Under the pieces are notes generated by a model that worked only from the letters and a program-made list of their open reading frames with translations, did no database searches and was not told the DNA's origin. Made by a program: the position numbers and the translations under genes. A stretch of 64,000 nt of DNA from Pelomonas sp047654805 (GTDB taxonomy: Bacteria > Pseudomonadota > Gammaproteobacteria > Burkholderiales > Burkholderiaceae_C), in the NCBI RefSeq assembly GCF_047654805.1, contig NZ_JASGIV010000001.1:310001-374000 (forward strand). Direction: 5' to 3'. Position 1 is the stretch's first letter. The number at the start of each line of letters is the position of its first letter. Shown here piece after piece: positions 8,461 to 16,521 of this stretch.

Positions 8461-8889
8461 TCAATCTTTGGCGTTCGCGAACGACGCGAGCATTTCCACT
8501 TCAGACGCACCGGGCGCGATGTGCAGCAGCAGGATGCCGTGCAACTCCACGGCGGGGTGCCAGGCGACTTCCCTGGCGAACCAGAAGGCCTTGCTCAGGG
8601 GTTCATCCTCGTGACAGGTTGTCATCACGAATCGGTCTTGGGGAATCTCTCCGTAGTCGAAGTTCCTCAAATTGGCTTCGTCGACTGCGTTCTCCCAGTG
8701 GCTGCATCCAGCCCCCCAGGCCATCGCGTACAAGCATCCAGAGTCGACCAGCCATCGGCCGACTGCTTCCCGCCAGTCCGGCCGAACATCCTCGTGAACG
8801 ATGGTGACGCACCGGAAGGGCCTTTCAGCGCGCCAATCAGGCAGTCCTGCGTTGGGTTTGACGTGCTGGTAGACGACGCAGCTGTTCAT
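8461..8889 (-). CDS. small hypothetical protein in the purine operon (possibly DUF7684)
   Basis: A 142-residue soluble protein starting MNSCVVYQHVKP. It has a compact conserved-looking core: 'WLVDSGCLYAMAWGAGCSHW', then 'DEANLRNFDYGEIP' and 'FVMTTCHEDEPL'. I recall a family with this 'YAMAWG...FVMTTWHxxEPL' layout named DUF7684, but that name is from memory and should be confirmed. No enzymatic motif, signal or membrane segment is seen. It lies ten bases after the fused amidohydrolase gene and five bases before the M20 start, so it belongs to the same transcript. It may be a passenger or a helper of ureide degradation. Confidence 0.75.
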   Translation of the reverse strand: MNSCVVYQHVKPNAGLPDWRAERPFRCVTIVHEDVRPDWREAVGRWLVDSGCLYAMAWGAGCSHWENAVDEANLRNFDYGEIPQDRFVMTTCHEDEPLSKAFWFAREVAWHPAVELHGILLLHIAPGASEVEMLASFANAKD

Positions 8890-8899
8890 TTGCCGGGGC

Positions 8900-10657
8900 C
8901 TATGGCCGAGCGGCCAGGAGTTCAACCAGTTGGTCAAACGCCTGCACTGCCAACTCCGCGTCATCCGCCGTGACCGATTCCAGCGGGTTGTGGCTGATGC
9001 CGCCGTTGCCGCCACGCACGAACAGCATGGCCTGCGGCAGCAGCTCATGGATCTTCATGGCGTCGTGGCCCGCGCCCGACGGAAGTCGGTGCAGCGGCAA
9101 GCCCAGTGCGGTGACGGCAGCTTCCCAGCGGGACTGCCAGGTCGGGTCGCTTGGCGCGGCGTTGGCTGCCAGCGTTGGCCTTAGCGTGAAGCTGAGGCCG
9201 CGGCGCTCGCAGATCTCTGCCAGCCTGGCGCGCACGTCGGCGTCCAGCGCATCGCGCGCCGTGTCGGTCGTGGCCCGCAGATCCAGGCTGAAGTGGCAGC
9301 GGCCAGGGATGACGTTGGTGGAGCCAGACGGCACTTCCAGCATGCCTACCGTGCCGACGACGTCGGGCACGGCGGCAGCGCGCTGCTCGACGAACAAAAT
9401 CAGCTCGGCCGCGCCTGCGGCCGCATCACGGCGCTGGTCCATGGGTGTGGTGCCGGCGTGGCTGGCCAGGCCGGTGATCTCGCCGGTGTAGCGGCGCGAG
9501 CCGTTGATGCTTGTGACGATGCCCAACGGCAGGTCCAGGCCGTCCAGCACCGGACCTTGCTCGATGTGCACTTCGACGAAGCCGAGATAGCGCGACGGGT
9601 CGCGCTTCAGCGCGGTGATGGACTCCACCGTGCCGGACAGACCGGCGGCCCGCATTGCGTCGCGCAGCGTGATACCGGCTGCGTCCGTGCGGCCTAGCCA
9701 GTCGGCGTCGAACGCGCCGACGACGGCGCTGGACGCGAGGAAGTCGGCAGGGAAGCGCTGGCACTCCTCTTCCGAGAATCCTATGACCTCCAGCCCGAAT
9801 GGCAGGCGCTTGCCGGCGCGGTGCAGTTCGCGCACCACCAGCATGGGTACGAAGATGCCGAGCCGACCGTCGAAGCGACCGGCTCGGCGTACGGTGTCGA
9901 AGTGGCTGCCGGTCAACAGCCGCTTCTCCGTCGAGCCGTTGTAGACGCCGACGACATTGCCCACTGCATCGCGGCTGACTTCGTCGAAGCCGCATTCGTG
10001 CATCCAGGCCATCAACTGCTTGGCGACGGCCGTGTGCGCAGGCGTGGCGTAGGTGCAGGCCAGGAAGTCGTCGGTGTCGCTGTGCACGGCCAGATCCCGG
10101 GCCCAGTCCCACAACTGCTCGCCCAGGGCAGGCTTCGCGCCGAACTTGTCGTTGAGGCGGATCTCGGCGATGCGGTGGATCTGGCGCAGGCATTCGGCGC
10201 GCTCCAGGTCAGGGTGGGCGCGCAGCCGGCGCTCGAAGGTCGCGATGATTTGCTGGCGTGTGAAGCCGGTGCCGCGCGGGCCGCGTACGGCCAGGATGAA
10301 CGGAAAGCCAAAACGCGCGTTGTAGTCGGCGTTGAGCTGCTGCAGCTTCGCAAACTCCTCGGGCGTGCAGGCGGTCAGCCCTGCCTTCTGCTGCTCGTTC
10401 GTCGACTCAGCCGTCAGCTCGCCAGCGACGGCAGCCTTGCCGGCTAGCTCAGGGTGGGCGCGGATCAGGCCCAGCTGCTCTTCGACGCTGGCTTCGCGCA
10501 CCACGCGGGCCAGGGCGACCTTCAGCGCGGCCAGCGTCGCGAAGGGCCGGGCCGTCGCGGCGCGTTCGGCGATCCACGGCGAGTGTTCGTAGGTGCCGTC
10601 CAGCAGGGCGACGAAGTCGGCAGTGCCGGCGCTATTGAGTTTCTCGAGTGTCATCAT
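8900..10657 (-). CDS. fused OHCU decarboxylase / allantoate amidohydrolase
   Basis: A 585-residue two-domain protein. Residues about 1-170 match 2-oxo-4-hydroxy-4-carboxy-5-ureidoimidazoline decarboxylase, with the active-site 'IRAHPELAGK', 'TNEQQKAGL' and 'FGFPFILAVRG', which yields S-allantoin. The rest is an M20 allantoate amidohydrolase with intact ligand motifs: 'TGSHFDTV', 'RFDGRLGI', 'FSEEECQRF', 'FVEVHIEQGPVL', 'SGAGHDAM' and 'GGISHNPLE'. It removes ammonia and CO2 from allantoate. The two domains catalyse non-adjacent steps; allantoinase, the step between, is the gene just upstream, whose stop overlaps this start by four bases. The second glutamate motif has Cys where Gly is usual. 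Confidence 0.92.
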   Translation of the reverse strand: MMTLEKLNSAGTADFVALLDGTYEHSPWIAERAATARPFATLAALKVALARVVREASVEEQLGLIRAHPELAGKAAVAGELTAESTNEQQKAGLTACTPEEFAKLQQLNADYNARFGFPFILAVRGPRGTGFTRQQIIATFERRLRAHPDLERAECLRQIHRIAEIRLNDKFGAKPALGEQLWDWARDLAVHSDTDDFLACTYATPAHTAVAKQLMAWMHECGFDEVSRDAVGNVVGVYNGSTEKRLLTGSHFDTVRRAGRFDGRLGIFVPMLVVRELHRAGKRLPFGLEVIGFSEEECQRFPADFLASSAVVGAFDADWLGRTDAAGITLRDAMRAAGLSGTVESITALKRDPSRYLGFVEVHIEQGPVLDGLDLPLGIVTSINGSRRYTGEITGLASHAGTTPMDQRRDAAAGAAELILFVEQRAAAVPDVVGTVGMLEVPSGSTNVIPGRCHFSLDLRATTDTARDALDADVRARLAEICERRGLSFTLRPTLAANAAPSDPTWQSRWEAAVTALGLPLHRLPSGAGHDAMKIHELLPQAMLFVRGGNGGISHNPLESVTADDAELAVQAFDQLVELLAARP

Positions 10658-11610
10658 TCCCAGACGAAGGCCGTCCTGGCGTCAAAGGGGTGAACGGTCT
10701 TCCAGTGCCTTGCGATGTCCAGCCGGCGACAGACCCACACGTGGTCGTGGCCCTCAAGGTAGTCGAGGAACTTCTGCAGCGCGCGCATGCGGCCTGGGCG
10801 GCCAAGGAGGCGGCAGTGCATGCCGATGCTCATCATCTTCGGGCTCTCGGCACCTTCGGCGTACAACACATCGAACGTGTCCCTCAGGTACTCGAAGAAC
10901 GGCTCGCCGTGGCTGAAGCCCTGTGGCAGCGCGAAGCGCATGTCGTTGCAGTCCAGCGTGTAGGGCACGACGAGATGAGGCGCCAGCTCGCCGTTGGTCT
11001 TGCGCACCTGGAGCCAGAACGGCAGGTCGTCGCCGTAGTAGTCGCTGTCGTACTCGAAGCCGCCGAAGTCGGCTACCAGGCGGCGCGTGTTGGGGCTGTC
11101 GCGGCCGGTATACCAGCCCAGGCCATGCGGGTCGCGGCCCAGTGTCAGGCGCTTCAGGCTGGCCATGGCCTGGGCCAGGTGGGCCCGCTCAGTGTCCTCT
11201 TCCATGGCCTGGTAGTGGATCCAGCGCCAGCCGTGCGACGCGATCTCATGGTCGAGCTCGACGAAGGCCTGGGTCACGTCCGGGCAGCGCTCCAGCGCCA
11301 TGCCCACGCCAAAGACGGTCAGCGGCAACGCGCGCTTCTCGAACTCCTTCAAGAGCCGCCACACGCCCACGCGCGAGCCGTACTCATAGATGCCTTCCAT
11401 GCTCAGGTGCCGCGCCGCATAGCTGGCCGGGTTGAACATTTCCGACAGGAACTGCTCGCTGCCGGCGTCGCCGTGCAGCACCGAGTTCTCGCCGCCCTCT
11501 TCGTAGTTCAGCACGAACTGGACCGCCACCCTGGCGCCGCCGGGCCATTGCGCGTGGGGTGGGTTTTCGCCGTAGCCGATCAGGTCGCGGGGATAGCGTG
11601 CTGTGCTCAT
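10654..11610 (-). CDS. puuE: allantoinase, PuuE type
   Basis: A 318-residue protein of the polysaccharide-deacetylase-like (NodB) fold used by PuuE allantoinases, which hydrolyse allantoin to allantoate without the amidohydrolase-superfamily metal site. Family marks are 'YPRDLIGYGENPPHAQWPGGARVAV', given here only as start and end: residues 6-30. Others are 'VLNYEEGGENSVLHGD', 'EIASHGWRWIHY', 'GWYTGRDSPNTRRL' and 'SIGMHCRLLGRPGR'. It is the first gene of the minus-strand operon and diverges from uraH with only 49 bases between the starts. It feeds the amidohydrolase domain of the next gene. Confidence 0.93.
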   Translation of the reverse strand: MSTARYPRDLIGYGENPPHAQWPGGARVAVQFVLNYEEGGENSVLHGDAGSEQFLSEMFNPASYAARHLSMEGIYEYGSRVGVWRLLKEFEKRALPLTVFGVGMALERCPDVTQAFVELDHEIASHGWRWIHYQAMEEDTERAHLAQAMASLKRLTLGRDPHGLGWYTGRDSPNTRRLVADFGGFEYDSDYYGDDLPFWLQVRKTNGELAPHLVVPYTLDCNDMRFALPQGFSHGEPFFEYLRDTFDVLYAEGAESPKMMSIGMHCRLLGRPGRMRALQKFLDYLEGHDHVWVCRRLDIARHWKTVHPFDARTAFVWE

Positions 11611-11659
11611 CCCTACACTTTGCATCAAGCCGCATCCAGCGACGGAGAACGGAATCCCG

Positions 11660-12013
11660 ATGGGCAAACTGACAACACATGTGCTCGATACCGCCAACGG
11701 CTGCCCCGCAGCCGGCATGGCCGTCCGCCTTTACCGTCTTGAGGCGGAAGGCCCGAAGTGGCTGCGCAGCCTGCACCTGAATGGGGATGGCCGTGCCGAA
11801 GGCCCGGTTCTTGAAGGCGTGGCTTTCACGGCCGGACGCTATCGGCTGGTTTTCGAGGTGGCGGCGTACTTCCGCGCTCGTGGCGAGAAGCTGCCTGAGC
11901 CTGCCTTCCTTGACGAGGTGCCGCTGGACTTCGGCATCGCCGACGAGGCGTCGCACTACCACGTGCCGCTGCTCGCGTCGCCGTGGGCCTATTCGACCTA
12001 CCGTGGCAGCTGA
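11660..12013 (+). CDS. uraH: 5-hydroxyisourate hydrolase
   Basis: A 117-residue transthyretin-like protein. It opens MGKLTTHVLDTANGCPAAG and closes with YSTYRGS, the signature C-terminal tetrapeptide of HIU hydrolases. The catalytic histidines near the start (LTTHVLD) and in 'HYHVPLLASPWAYST' are present. It opens the ring of 5-hydroxyisourate made by urate oxidase and passes OHCU to the decarboxylase domain encoded on the other strand. It is cytoplasmic, as there is no signal peptide. It starts the plus-strand urate operon and overlaps the following small gene by eleven bases. Confidence 0.95.
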   Translation: MGKLTTHVLDTANGCPAAGMAVRLYRLEAEGPKWLRSLHLNGDGRAEGPVLEGVAFTAGRYRLVFEVAAYFRARGEKLPEPAFLDEVPLDFGIADEASHYHVPLLASPWAYSTYRGS

Positions 12014-12215
12014 CAAGTCGTCACGACTGGACCGCCTGGGTGATGGCGGCCTGGTCGTCATTGAAGGACTGGCCAGCATCGGCGCGTGGGGCAGCGCCGG
12101 CGTGGCCGTTGCGATGGGCAAGTTCCTTCTGGCGGGTGTGCTGACCGCGCTGGGACTGGGCGTGTTCTTGCGGCTCAAGCGGCTGCGCACGAACAGGAGG
12201 ACCGGGCGTGGCTGA
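12003..12215 (+). CDS. small single-pass membrane protein in the urate operon
   Basis: A putative 70-residue protein starting at GTG 12003. It overlaps the end of uraH by eleven bases and the start of xdhC by eight. It holds one long hydrophobic stretch (about residues 22-55, with many glycines and alanines) and a strongly basic tail (RLKRLRTNRRTGRG), giving a predicted cytoplasmic C-terminus. No family is recognised. The tight nesting between two real genes, each with its own ribosome binding signal, supports it. The role is unknown; a partner for membrane-bound PuuD would fit, but nothing shows it. Confidence 0.55.
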   Translation: MAADKSSRLDRLGDGGLVVIEGLASIGAWGSAGVAVAMGKFLLAGVLTALGLGVFLRLKRLRTNRRTGRG

Positions 12216-12978
12216 CTCCGCCTGCATCCTCGTCACCGTGGGGCGCACCAGTGGCAGCGTGCCGCGCGAGGTGGGTGCCTGGATGACGGTGACGGCAGAG
12301 GGCATCAGCGGTACCGTGGGCGGCGGCCACCTGGAGTTCGATGCCATTGCCCGCGCCCGAACGGCGCTGGACGGCGGCGAGCTGGCGGCGGAGGTGCGCT
12401 ATCCCCTGGGGGCGAGCCTCGGCCAATGCTGTGGCGGCGTCGTCTGGCTGTGCTTTGAGCGTGTCGAGAACGCCGAAGGCCTGGCGACTCGCCTGCCCCG
12501 GCCGCCGCTGCGGCCGCTGGCCGTGTTCGGCGCCGGCCATGTCGGCGTGGCCATCGCCCGCATCGCGCGCGACCTGCCGCTGGCCCTGCACTGGATAGAC
12601 AGTCGGGACGGCCAATTTCCCGCCGAGCCGCCCGCGCCCGGCTGGCGCCAGGAGGTCTGCGAGCCGGCTGCCGATGCGGTGGACGAGCTGGCGGCCGGCT
12701 CGGCTGTGCTCATCATGAGCCACAACCATGCCGAAGACTTTGACCTCGTGGCCGCTTGCCTCAAGCGGCAGCGGCAGCGCAAGGACCTGGCTTTCATCGG
12801 CATGATCGGCAGTCGCACCAAGTGGGCGAGTTTTCGCCAGCGGCTGCAGGCGCGCGGATTCACCGAGGCCGAGCGGGCGCAGGTGGTCTGCCCCATCGGC
12901 GTGCCAGGCGTCGCGGGCAAGCAACCCGCGGTCATCGCGGTGGCGGTGCTGGCACAGATCCTGGCACTTCCTCAATAA
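12208..12978 (+). CDS. xdhC: xanthine dehydrogenase accessory protein XdhC
   Basis: A 256-residue XdhC/CoxI-family protein, which brings the molybdenum cofactor to xanthine dehydrogenase and aids its sulfuration. Its marks are 'SGSVPREVGAWM', 'GTVGGGHLEF', the conserved double cysteine 'LGQCCGGVVW', a Rossmann start 'LAVFGAGHVGVAIA', and 'FIGMIGSRTKWASF'. The start is GTG 12208 with a near-perfect AGGAGG eight to nine bases upstream. The dehydrogenase subunits XdhA and XdhB are not in this window, so they must lie elsewhere if the pathway starts from xanthine. A 105-base gap separates it from puuD. Confidence 0.93.
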   Translation: MADSACILVTVGRTSGSVPREVGAWMTVTAEGISGTVGGGHLEFDAIARARTALDGGELAAEVRYPLGASLGQCCGGVVWLCFERVENAEGLATRLPRPPLRPLAVFGAGHVGVAIARIARDLPLALHWIDSRDGQFPAEPPAPGWRQEVCEPAADAVDELAAGSAVLIMSHNHAEDFDLVAACLKRQRQRKDLAFIGMIGSRTKWASFRQRLQARGFTEAERAQVVCPIGVPGVAGKQPAVIAVAVLAQILALPQ

Positions 12979-13034
12979 ACTCGCGCCCTGTCGCAGCGGT
13001 GTCGGGCCTCTTCAGCCCGCGGACGCGACCCTTA

Positions 13035-13063
13035 GGCCCCACAGCACCCGCCGTGGTGGGGCC
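13035..13063 (+). promoter_or_regulatory. GC-rich hairpin in the xdhC-puuD gap
   Basis: GGCCCCAC (13035-13042) and GTGGGGCC (13056-13063) form a perfect eight-base stem with a 13-base loop, twenty bases before the puuD ATG. No T-run follows, so termination is unlikely. It may be a processing or stability element in the leader of puuD. Confidence 0.35.
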
Positions 13064-13083
13064 ATCGAGATCACCACCGCTTC

Positions 13084-14262
13084 ATGGACATCTACCTGCT
13101 CGACTGGGCCAACCTGCTACTGCGCTGGCTGCACGTCATCACCGTCATCGCCTGGATCGGCGCGTCCTTCTACTTCGTCTGGCTTGACAACCATCTCGTC
13201 AAGCCGACGGCCGACGACCTCAAGGCCAAGGGTGTCGACGGCGAGCTGTGGGCGGTGCATGGCGGGGGCTTCTACAACCCGCAGAAGTACATGGTGGCAC
13301 CGTCCAACCTGCCGCAAGACCTGCACTGGTTCTACTGGGAGAGTTATTGGACGTGGATGAGCGGCTTCGCCCTCTTCGTCGTGCTCTATCTCTTCAACGC
13401 GAGCCAGATGCTCATCGACCCCCGCGTGTTCGGCTGGGGGGCGCCGTGGCAGGCGGTGGCGGCGGCACTCGGCTTCCTTGTCATGGGCACGGTGGTTTAC
13501 GAGGCCGCCTGCCACGGGCTGGGGCGCACGGCCGGCGGTGGCGTCGGGAATGACGGTCGCGTGCTGGCTGCGGTGGCGGTCTTCGTCGTCGCCGCGAGCT
13601 GGCTGGCCTGCCAGCTCTTCCCCGGCCGCGCGGCCTTCCTCATCGTCGGCGCGACGCTGGCGACCATGATGACCGCCAACGTCGCGCACTGGATCATCCC
13701 CGGCCAGAAGAAGGTCATCGCGCAGATGCGCGCCGGCCAGAGGCCCGACCCCATCTACGGCCAGCGCGGCAAGCAGCGCAGCGTGCACAACACCTACTTT
13801 GGCCTGCCGGTGCTGATTGCCATGCTGAGCAATCACTACGGCATGCTGCACCAGCATGCGCAGAACTGGATCGTGCTGTGCGTGCTGATGGCCGCGGGCG
13901 TGGCCATCCGCGTGTTCTTCGTGAAGCGCCACAAGGGCGTGAACAGCTGGGGCGCCGTCGCGCTGGCGCTGGCGCTGTTGGCCGGGCTGGTCGTCTGGAT
14001 GGCGCCCAGGCCGCAGGCCGAGTCAGCCGCGCCCGCCACGCTGGAGCAGGTGCAGGCCATCGCCGGCCAGCGCTGCCTGGCGTGCCACATGGGCGAGGCA
14101 GCGCAGAAGGGTGTGCGCCTGGACAGCGCCGAGGCACTGGTCGCCCACAAGGCACAGATCTACCAACAGGTCGTCGTGCAGCGCGCGATGCCGCTGAACA
14201 ACGCGACGGCCATGACGGACGAAGAGCGCGCCCTGGTTGGGCGGTGGGCACGGCAGCCATGA
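13084..14262 (+). CDS. puuD: membrane-bound urate oxidase with cytochrome c domain, PuuD
   Basis: A 392-residue integral membrane protein. The first 310 residues have about eight hydrophobic helices with the PuuD pattern ('LRWLHVITVIAWIGASFYF', 'GGGFYNPQKY', 'HWFYWESYWTWMSG', 'NVAHWIIPGQKK'). The C-terminal 75 residues form a periplasmic cytochrome c domain with the haem-binding CLACH motif and a 'RAMPLNNATAMTDEER' block that can supply the methionine ligand. This enzyme oxidises urate to 5-hydroxyisourate and passes electrons to the respiratory chain, replacing cofactor-free uricase. The stop overlaps the next start by four bases. Confidence 0.94.
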   Translation: MDIYLLDWANLLLRWLHVITVIAWIGASFYFVWLDNHLVKPTADDLKAKGVDGELWAVHGGGFYNPQKYMVAPSNLPQDLHWFYWESYWTWMSGFALFVVLYLFNASQMLIDPRVFGWGAPWQAVAAALGFLVMGTVVYEAACHGLGRTAGGGVGNDGRVLAAVAVFVVAASWLACQLFPGRAAFLIVGATLATMMTANVAHWIIPGQKKVIAQMRAGQRPDPIYGQRGKQRSVHNTYFGLPVLIAMLSNHYGMLHQHAQNWIVLCVLMAAGVAIRVFFVKRHKGVNSWGAVALALALLAGLVVWMAPRPQAESAAPATLEQVQAIAGQRCLACHMGEAAQKGVRLDSAEALVAHKAQIYQQVVVQRAMPLNNATAMTDEERALVGRWARQP

Positions 14263-15554
14263 GCCCGGATCCCCGCGGTTTCCTGCGCCGGCTCTACGAC
14301 GTGGCGGTGGCGAGCGCACTGCCGGGGCAGGTGCTGGCCGCCCATCTGCCGCCACCGCCAGACCCGAAGAAAGGCCGCACCCTGGTGCTTGGTGCCGGCA
14401 AGGCCGGTGGGTCGATGGCCCAGGCGCTGGAGGCCGCCTGGCCGGCCGAGGCGCCGCTTTCGGGCCTGGTCATCACACGCTACGGCCATGTGCCGCCGGG
14501 CTTCAAGCCGCGGCGGCTGGAGGTCGTCGAGGCCGCCCACCCTGTGCCGGATGCCAGCGGCCTGGCCGCCAGCGAGAAGCTGCTTGCACTGACCAAGGGC
14601 CTCACGGCCGACGACCTCGTTATCTGCCTGATCTCCGGGGGCGGGTCGGCCCTGATGAGCCTGCCGGCGCCGGGCCTGCTGCTTTCCGACAAGCAGGCCG
14701 TCAACCGGGCGCTGCTGAACAGCGGCGCCGCCATTGGCGAGATGAACTGCGTGCGCAAGCACCTGTCCGCCATCAAGGGCGGCCGCCTGGCCGCGGCCTG
14801 CGCGCCGGCGCGCGTGCTGACGCTGACCATCAGCGACGTGCCCGGCGACGACCCCGCAGTCATCGCTTCCGGCCCCACGGTGGCCGACGCCACCACCTGC
14901 GCCGACGCGCTGGCGATCTGCCGCCGCTACCGGATCGATCTACCACCTGCTGCCCGCGCGGGCCTGGAATCGGGGGCCTTCGAGACGCCCAAGCCCGGGG
15001 ATCCACGGCTGGCCGGGCATGGGCTGATCATGCTGTCGACGCCGCAGATGAGCCTGGCGGCTGCGGCCGATGCTGCGCGTGCCGAGGGCTTCGCTGCCTA
15101 CATCCTCAGCGACGAGATCGAGGGTGAGTCGCGTGTCGTCGGCGGCGTGCACGCGGCGCTGGCCCGTGCCGTCGCGCGGCACGGCCAGCCCTTTGCCAAG
15201 CCCTGTGTCATCCTGTCGGGCGGCGAGACGACGGTGACCGTCGATGCCGGCAGGCCTGCCGGCAAGGGGGGGCGTGCCACCGAGTTCCTGCTCGGCTGCG
15301 CGCTCGCCCTGCAATGCGAGCCGGGCGTCTATGCGCTGGCGGCGGATACCGACGGCATCGACGGTGTCGGCCCGCATGCCGGTGCGTTACTGACGCCCAC
15401 CAGCCTGGGCCGCGCCCGCGCGCTGGGGCTGAATCCTCAGGCCTTGCTCGACGCGCACGACAGCGCCAGCTTCTTCGAGCCGCTGGGCGACCTGCTGGTG
15501 CCTGGCCCGAGCTTCACCAACGTCAATGACTTCCGTGCATTGCTGATCGTTTAG
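14259..15554 (+). CDS. glycerate 2-kinase (MOFRL family)
   Basis: A 431-residue kinase of the GckA/TtuD type, with an N-terminal DUF4147 domain ('LVLGAGKAGGSMAQAL', 'CLISGGGSALMSLP', 'MNCVRKHLSAIKGGRLA', 'SDVPGDDPAVIASGPT') and a C-terminal MOFRL domain ('SGGETTVTV', 'GGRATEFLLG', 'ADTDGIDG'). It phosphorylates glycerate, usually giving 2-phosphoglycerate. The location right after puuD suggests salvage of glyoxylate from ureide breakdown through tartronate semialdehyde and glycerate; the glyoxylate carboligase and reductase are not in the window. ATGA overlap with puuD indicates coupling. Confidence 0.93.
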   Translation: MSPDPRGFLRRLYDVAVASALPGQVLAAHLPPPPDPKKGRTLVLGAGKAGGSMAQALEAAWPAEAPLSGLVITRYGHVPPGFKPRRLEVVEAAHPVPDASGLAASEKLLALTKGLTADDLVICLISGGGSALMSLPAPGLLLSDKQAVNRALLNSGAAIGEMNCVRKHLSAIKGGRLAAACAPARVLTLTISDVPGDDPAVIASGPTVADATTCADALAICRRYRIDLPPAARAGLESGAFETPKPGDPRLAGHGLIMLSTPQMSLAAAADAARAEGFAAYILSDEIEGESRVVGGVHAALARAVARHGQPFAKPCVILSGGETTVTVDAGRPAGKGGRATEFLLGCALALQCEPGVYALAADTDGIDGVGPHAGALLTPTSLGRARALGLNPQALLDAHDSASFFEPLGDLLVPGPSFTNVNDFRALLIV

Positions 15555-15628
15555 GGCCGGCAAAGCCCGTGGCGCTGCACAGGCCTTCGTCCTAGACTGG
15601 TTTGCCCCAGCGTCCGAAGGAGTCCGCG

Positions 15629-16468
15629 ATGACTGCAGCCGCCGAGCGTTTCTTCGTCAGGCACAGCGCCTTGCCGACCATGCCCGAGGTGGCCTCGCGG
15701 CTGCTCAAGAGCTTCGACGACGACAACGTCGGCCTGGGCCAGATCGCGGCGCTGATCGAGAAGGACTCGACGCTCACCGCCCGGGTGCTGCGGCTGGCGA
15801 ACTCGGCCCACTACAGCCCCTCGCACCAGATTGCCACCGTCGTCGACGCCGCCCATGCGCTGGGTCTGGAGACCTTGCGCAATCTGGCCATGGCGGCCTG
15901 CCTGAGCGGCGCCTTCCCACAAGTACAGGGCCTGGACCGCACCCGTTTCTGGCGTCACAGCGTGGCCACGGCCAACTACGCGCGCATTCTCGCCCGCATG
16001 TTGGGCAGCGACGCGGCCACCGCCGACACCGCCTACCTCGCCGGGCTGATGCTGCGTACCGGCCAACTGCTGATGGCCATCGACGAGCCGCACCTGGTGG
16101 GTGACGTCGAGGCCCATGCCGCCGAGCCCGGCAGCCGCTTCTCGCTGGAGGAGCACCGCTTCGGCTGTACGCATGCCGACGTGACCGCCTCGCTGGCCGT
16201 GCACTGGCAATTCCCGCGGGCGCTGGTGGATGCCTTCCGGGACGCCAACGCGCCGCTGGAGGTACGCCCCTTCTCTTTGATTGCCGCCGTGCTGCACGTG
16301 GCCGAGGTGCTAGCCGATGCGGCCGAGCACCACGACGAGCCGGTGCATGCGCTGAAGGTCGCCGTGTCCGAGCTGATCGAACACCTGCACCTGGACCTGG
16401 AGCTGCTGGCCGCGCGGGTCGCCGCTACTGGCGACCCGGCGGCCGAGGTGGAGCAGATGCTCCATTGA
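15629..16468 (+). CDS. HDOD-domain protein
   Basis: A 279-residue soluble protein consisting of one HDOD domain (about residues 10-215). Typical pieces are 'LPTMPEVASRLLKSFDDD', 'ALIEKDSTLTARVLRLANS', 'ALGLETLRNLAMA' and 'FWRHSVATANYARILA'. HDOD proteins look like HD phosphohydrolases without metal-binding residues and act in signalling, often tied to c-di-GMP or motility control. ATG 15629 is supported by AAGGAG eight bases upstream. It stands alone, with a 74-base gap before it, and the next gene begins 53 bases after it on the same strand. A specific target cannot be named. Confidence 0.88.
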   Translation: MTAAAERFFVRHSALPTMPEVASRLLKSFDDDNVGLGQIAALIEKDSTLTARVLRLANSAHYSPSHQIATVVDAAHALGLETLRNLAMAACLSGAFPQVQGLDRTRFWRHSVATANYARILARMLGSDAATADTAYLAGLMLRTGQLLMAIDEPHLVGDVEAHAAEPGSRFSLEEHRFGCTHADVTASLAVHWQFPRALVDAFRDANAPLEVRPFSLIAAVLHVAEVLADAAEHHDEPVHALKVAVSELIEHLHLDLELLAARVAATGDPAAEVEQMLH

Positions 16469-16521
16469 GCGCAGCCACCCCGGCAGCCCCACAATCGGGG
16501 CACAAGACCGGGAGGACATGG

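Noticed and set aside
13035..13063. Intrinsic terminator between xdhC and puuD
   Set aside because: The stem is good but there is no T-run on either strand and puuD follows within 20 bases.
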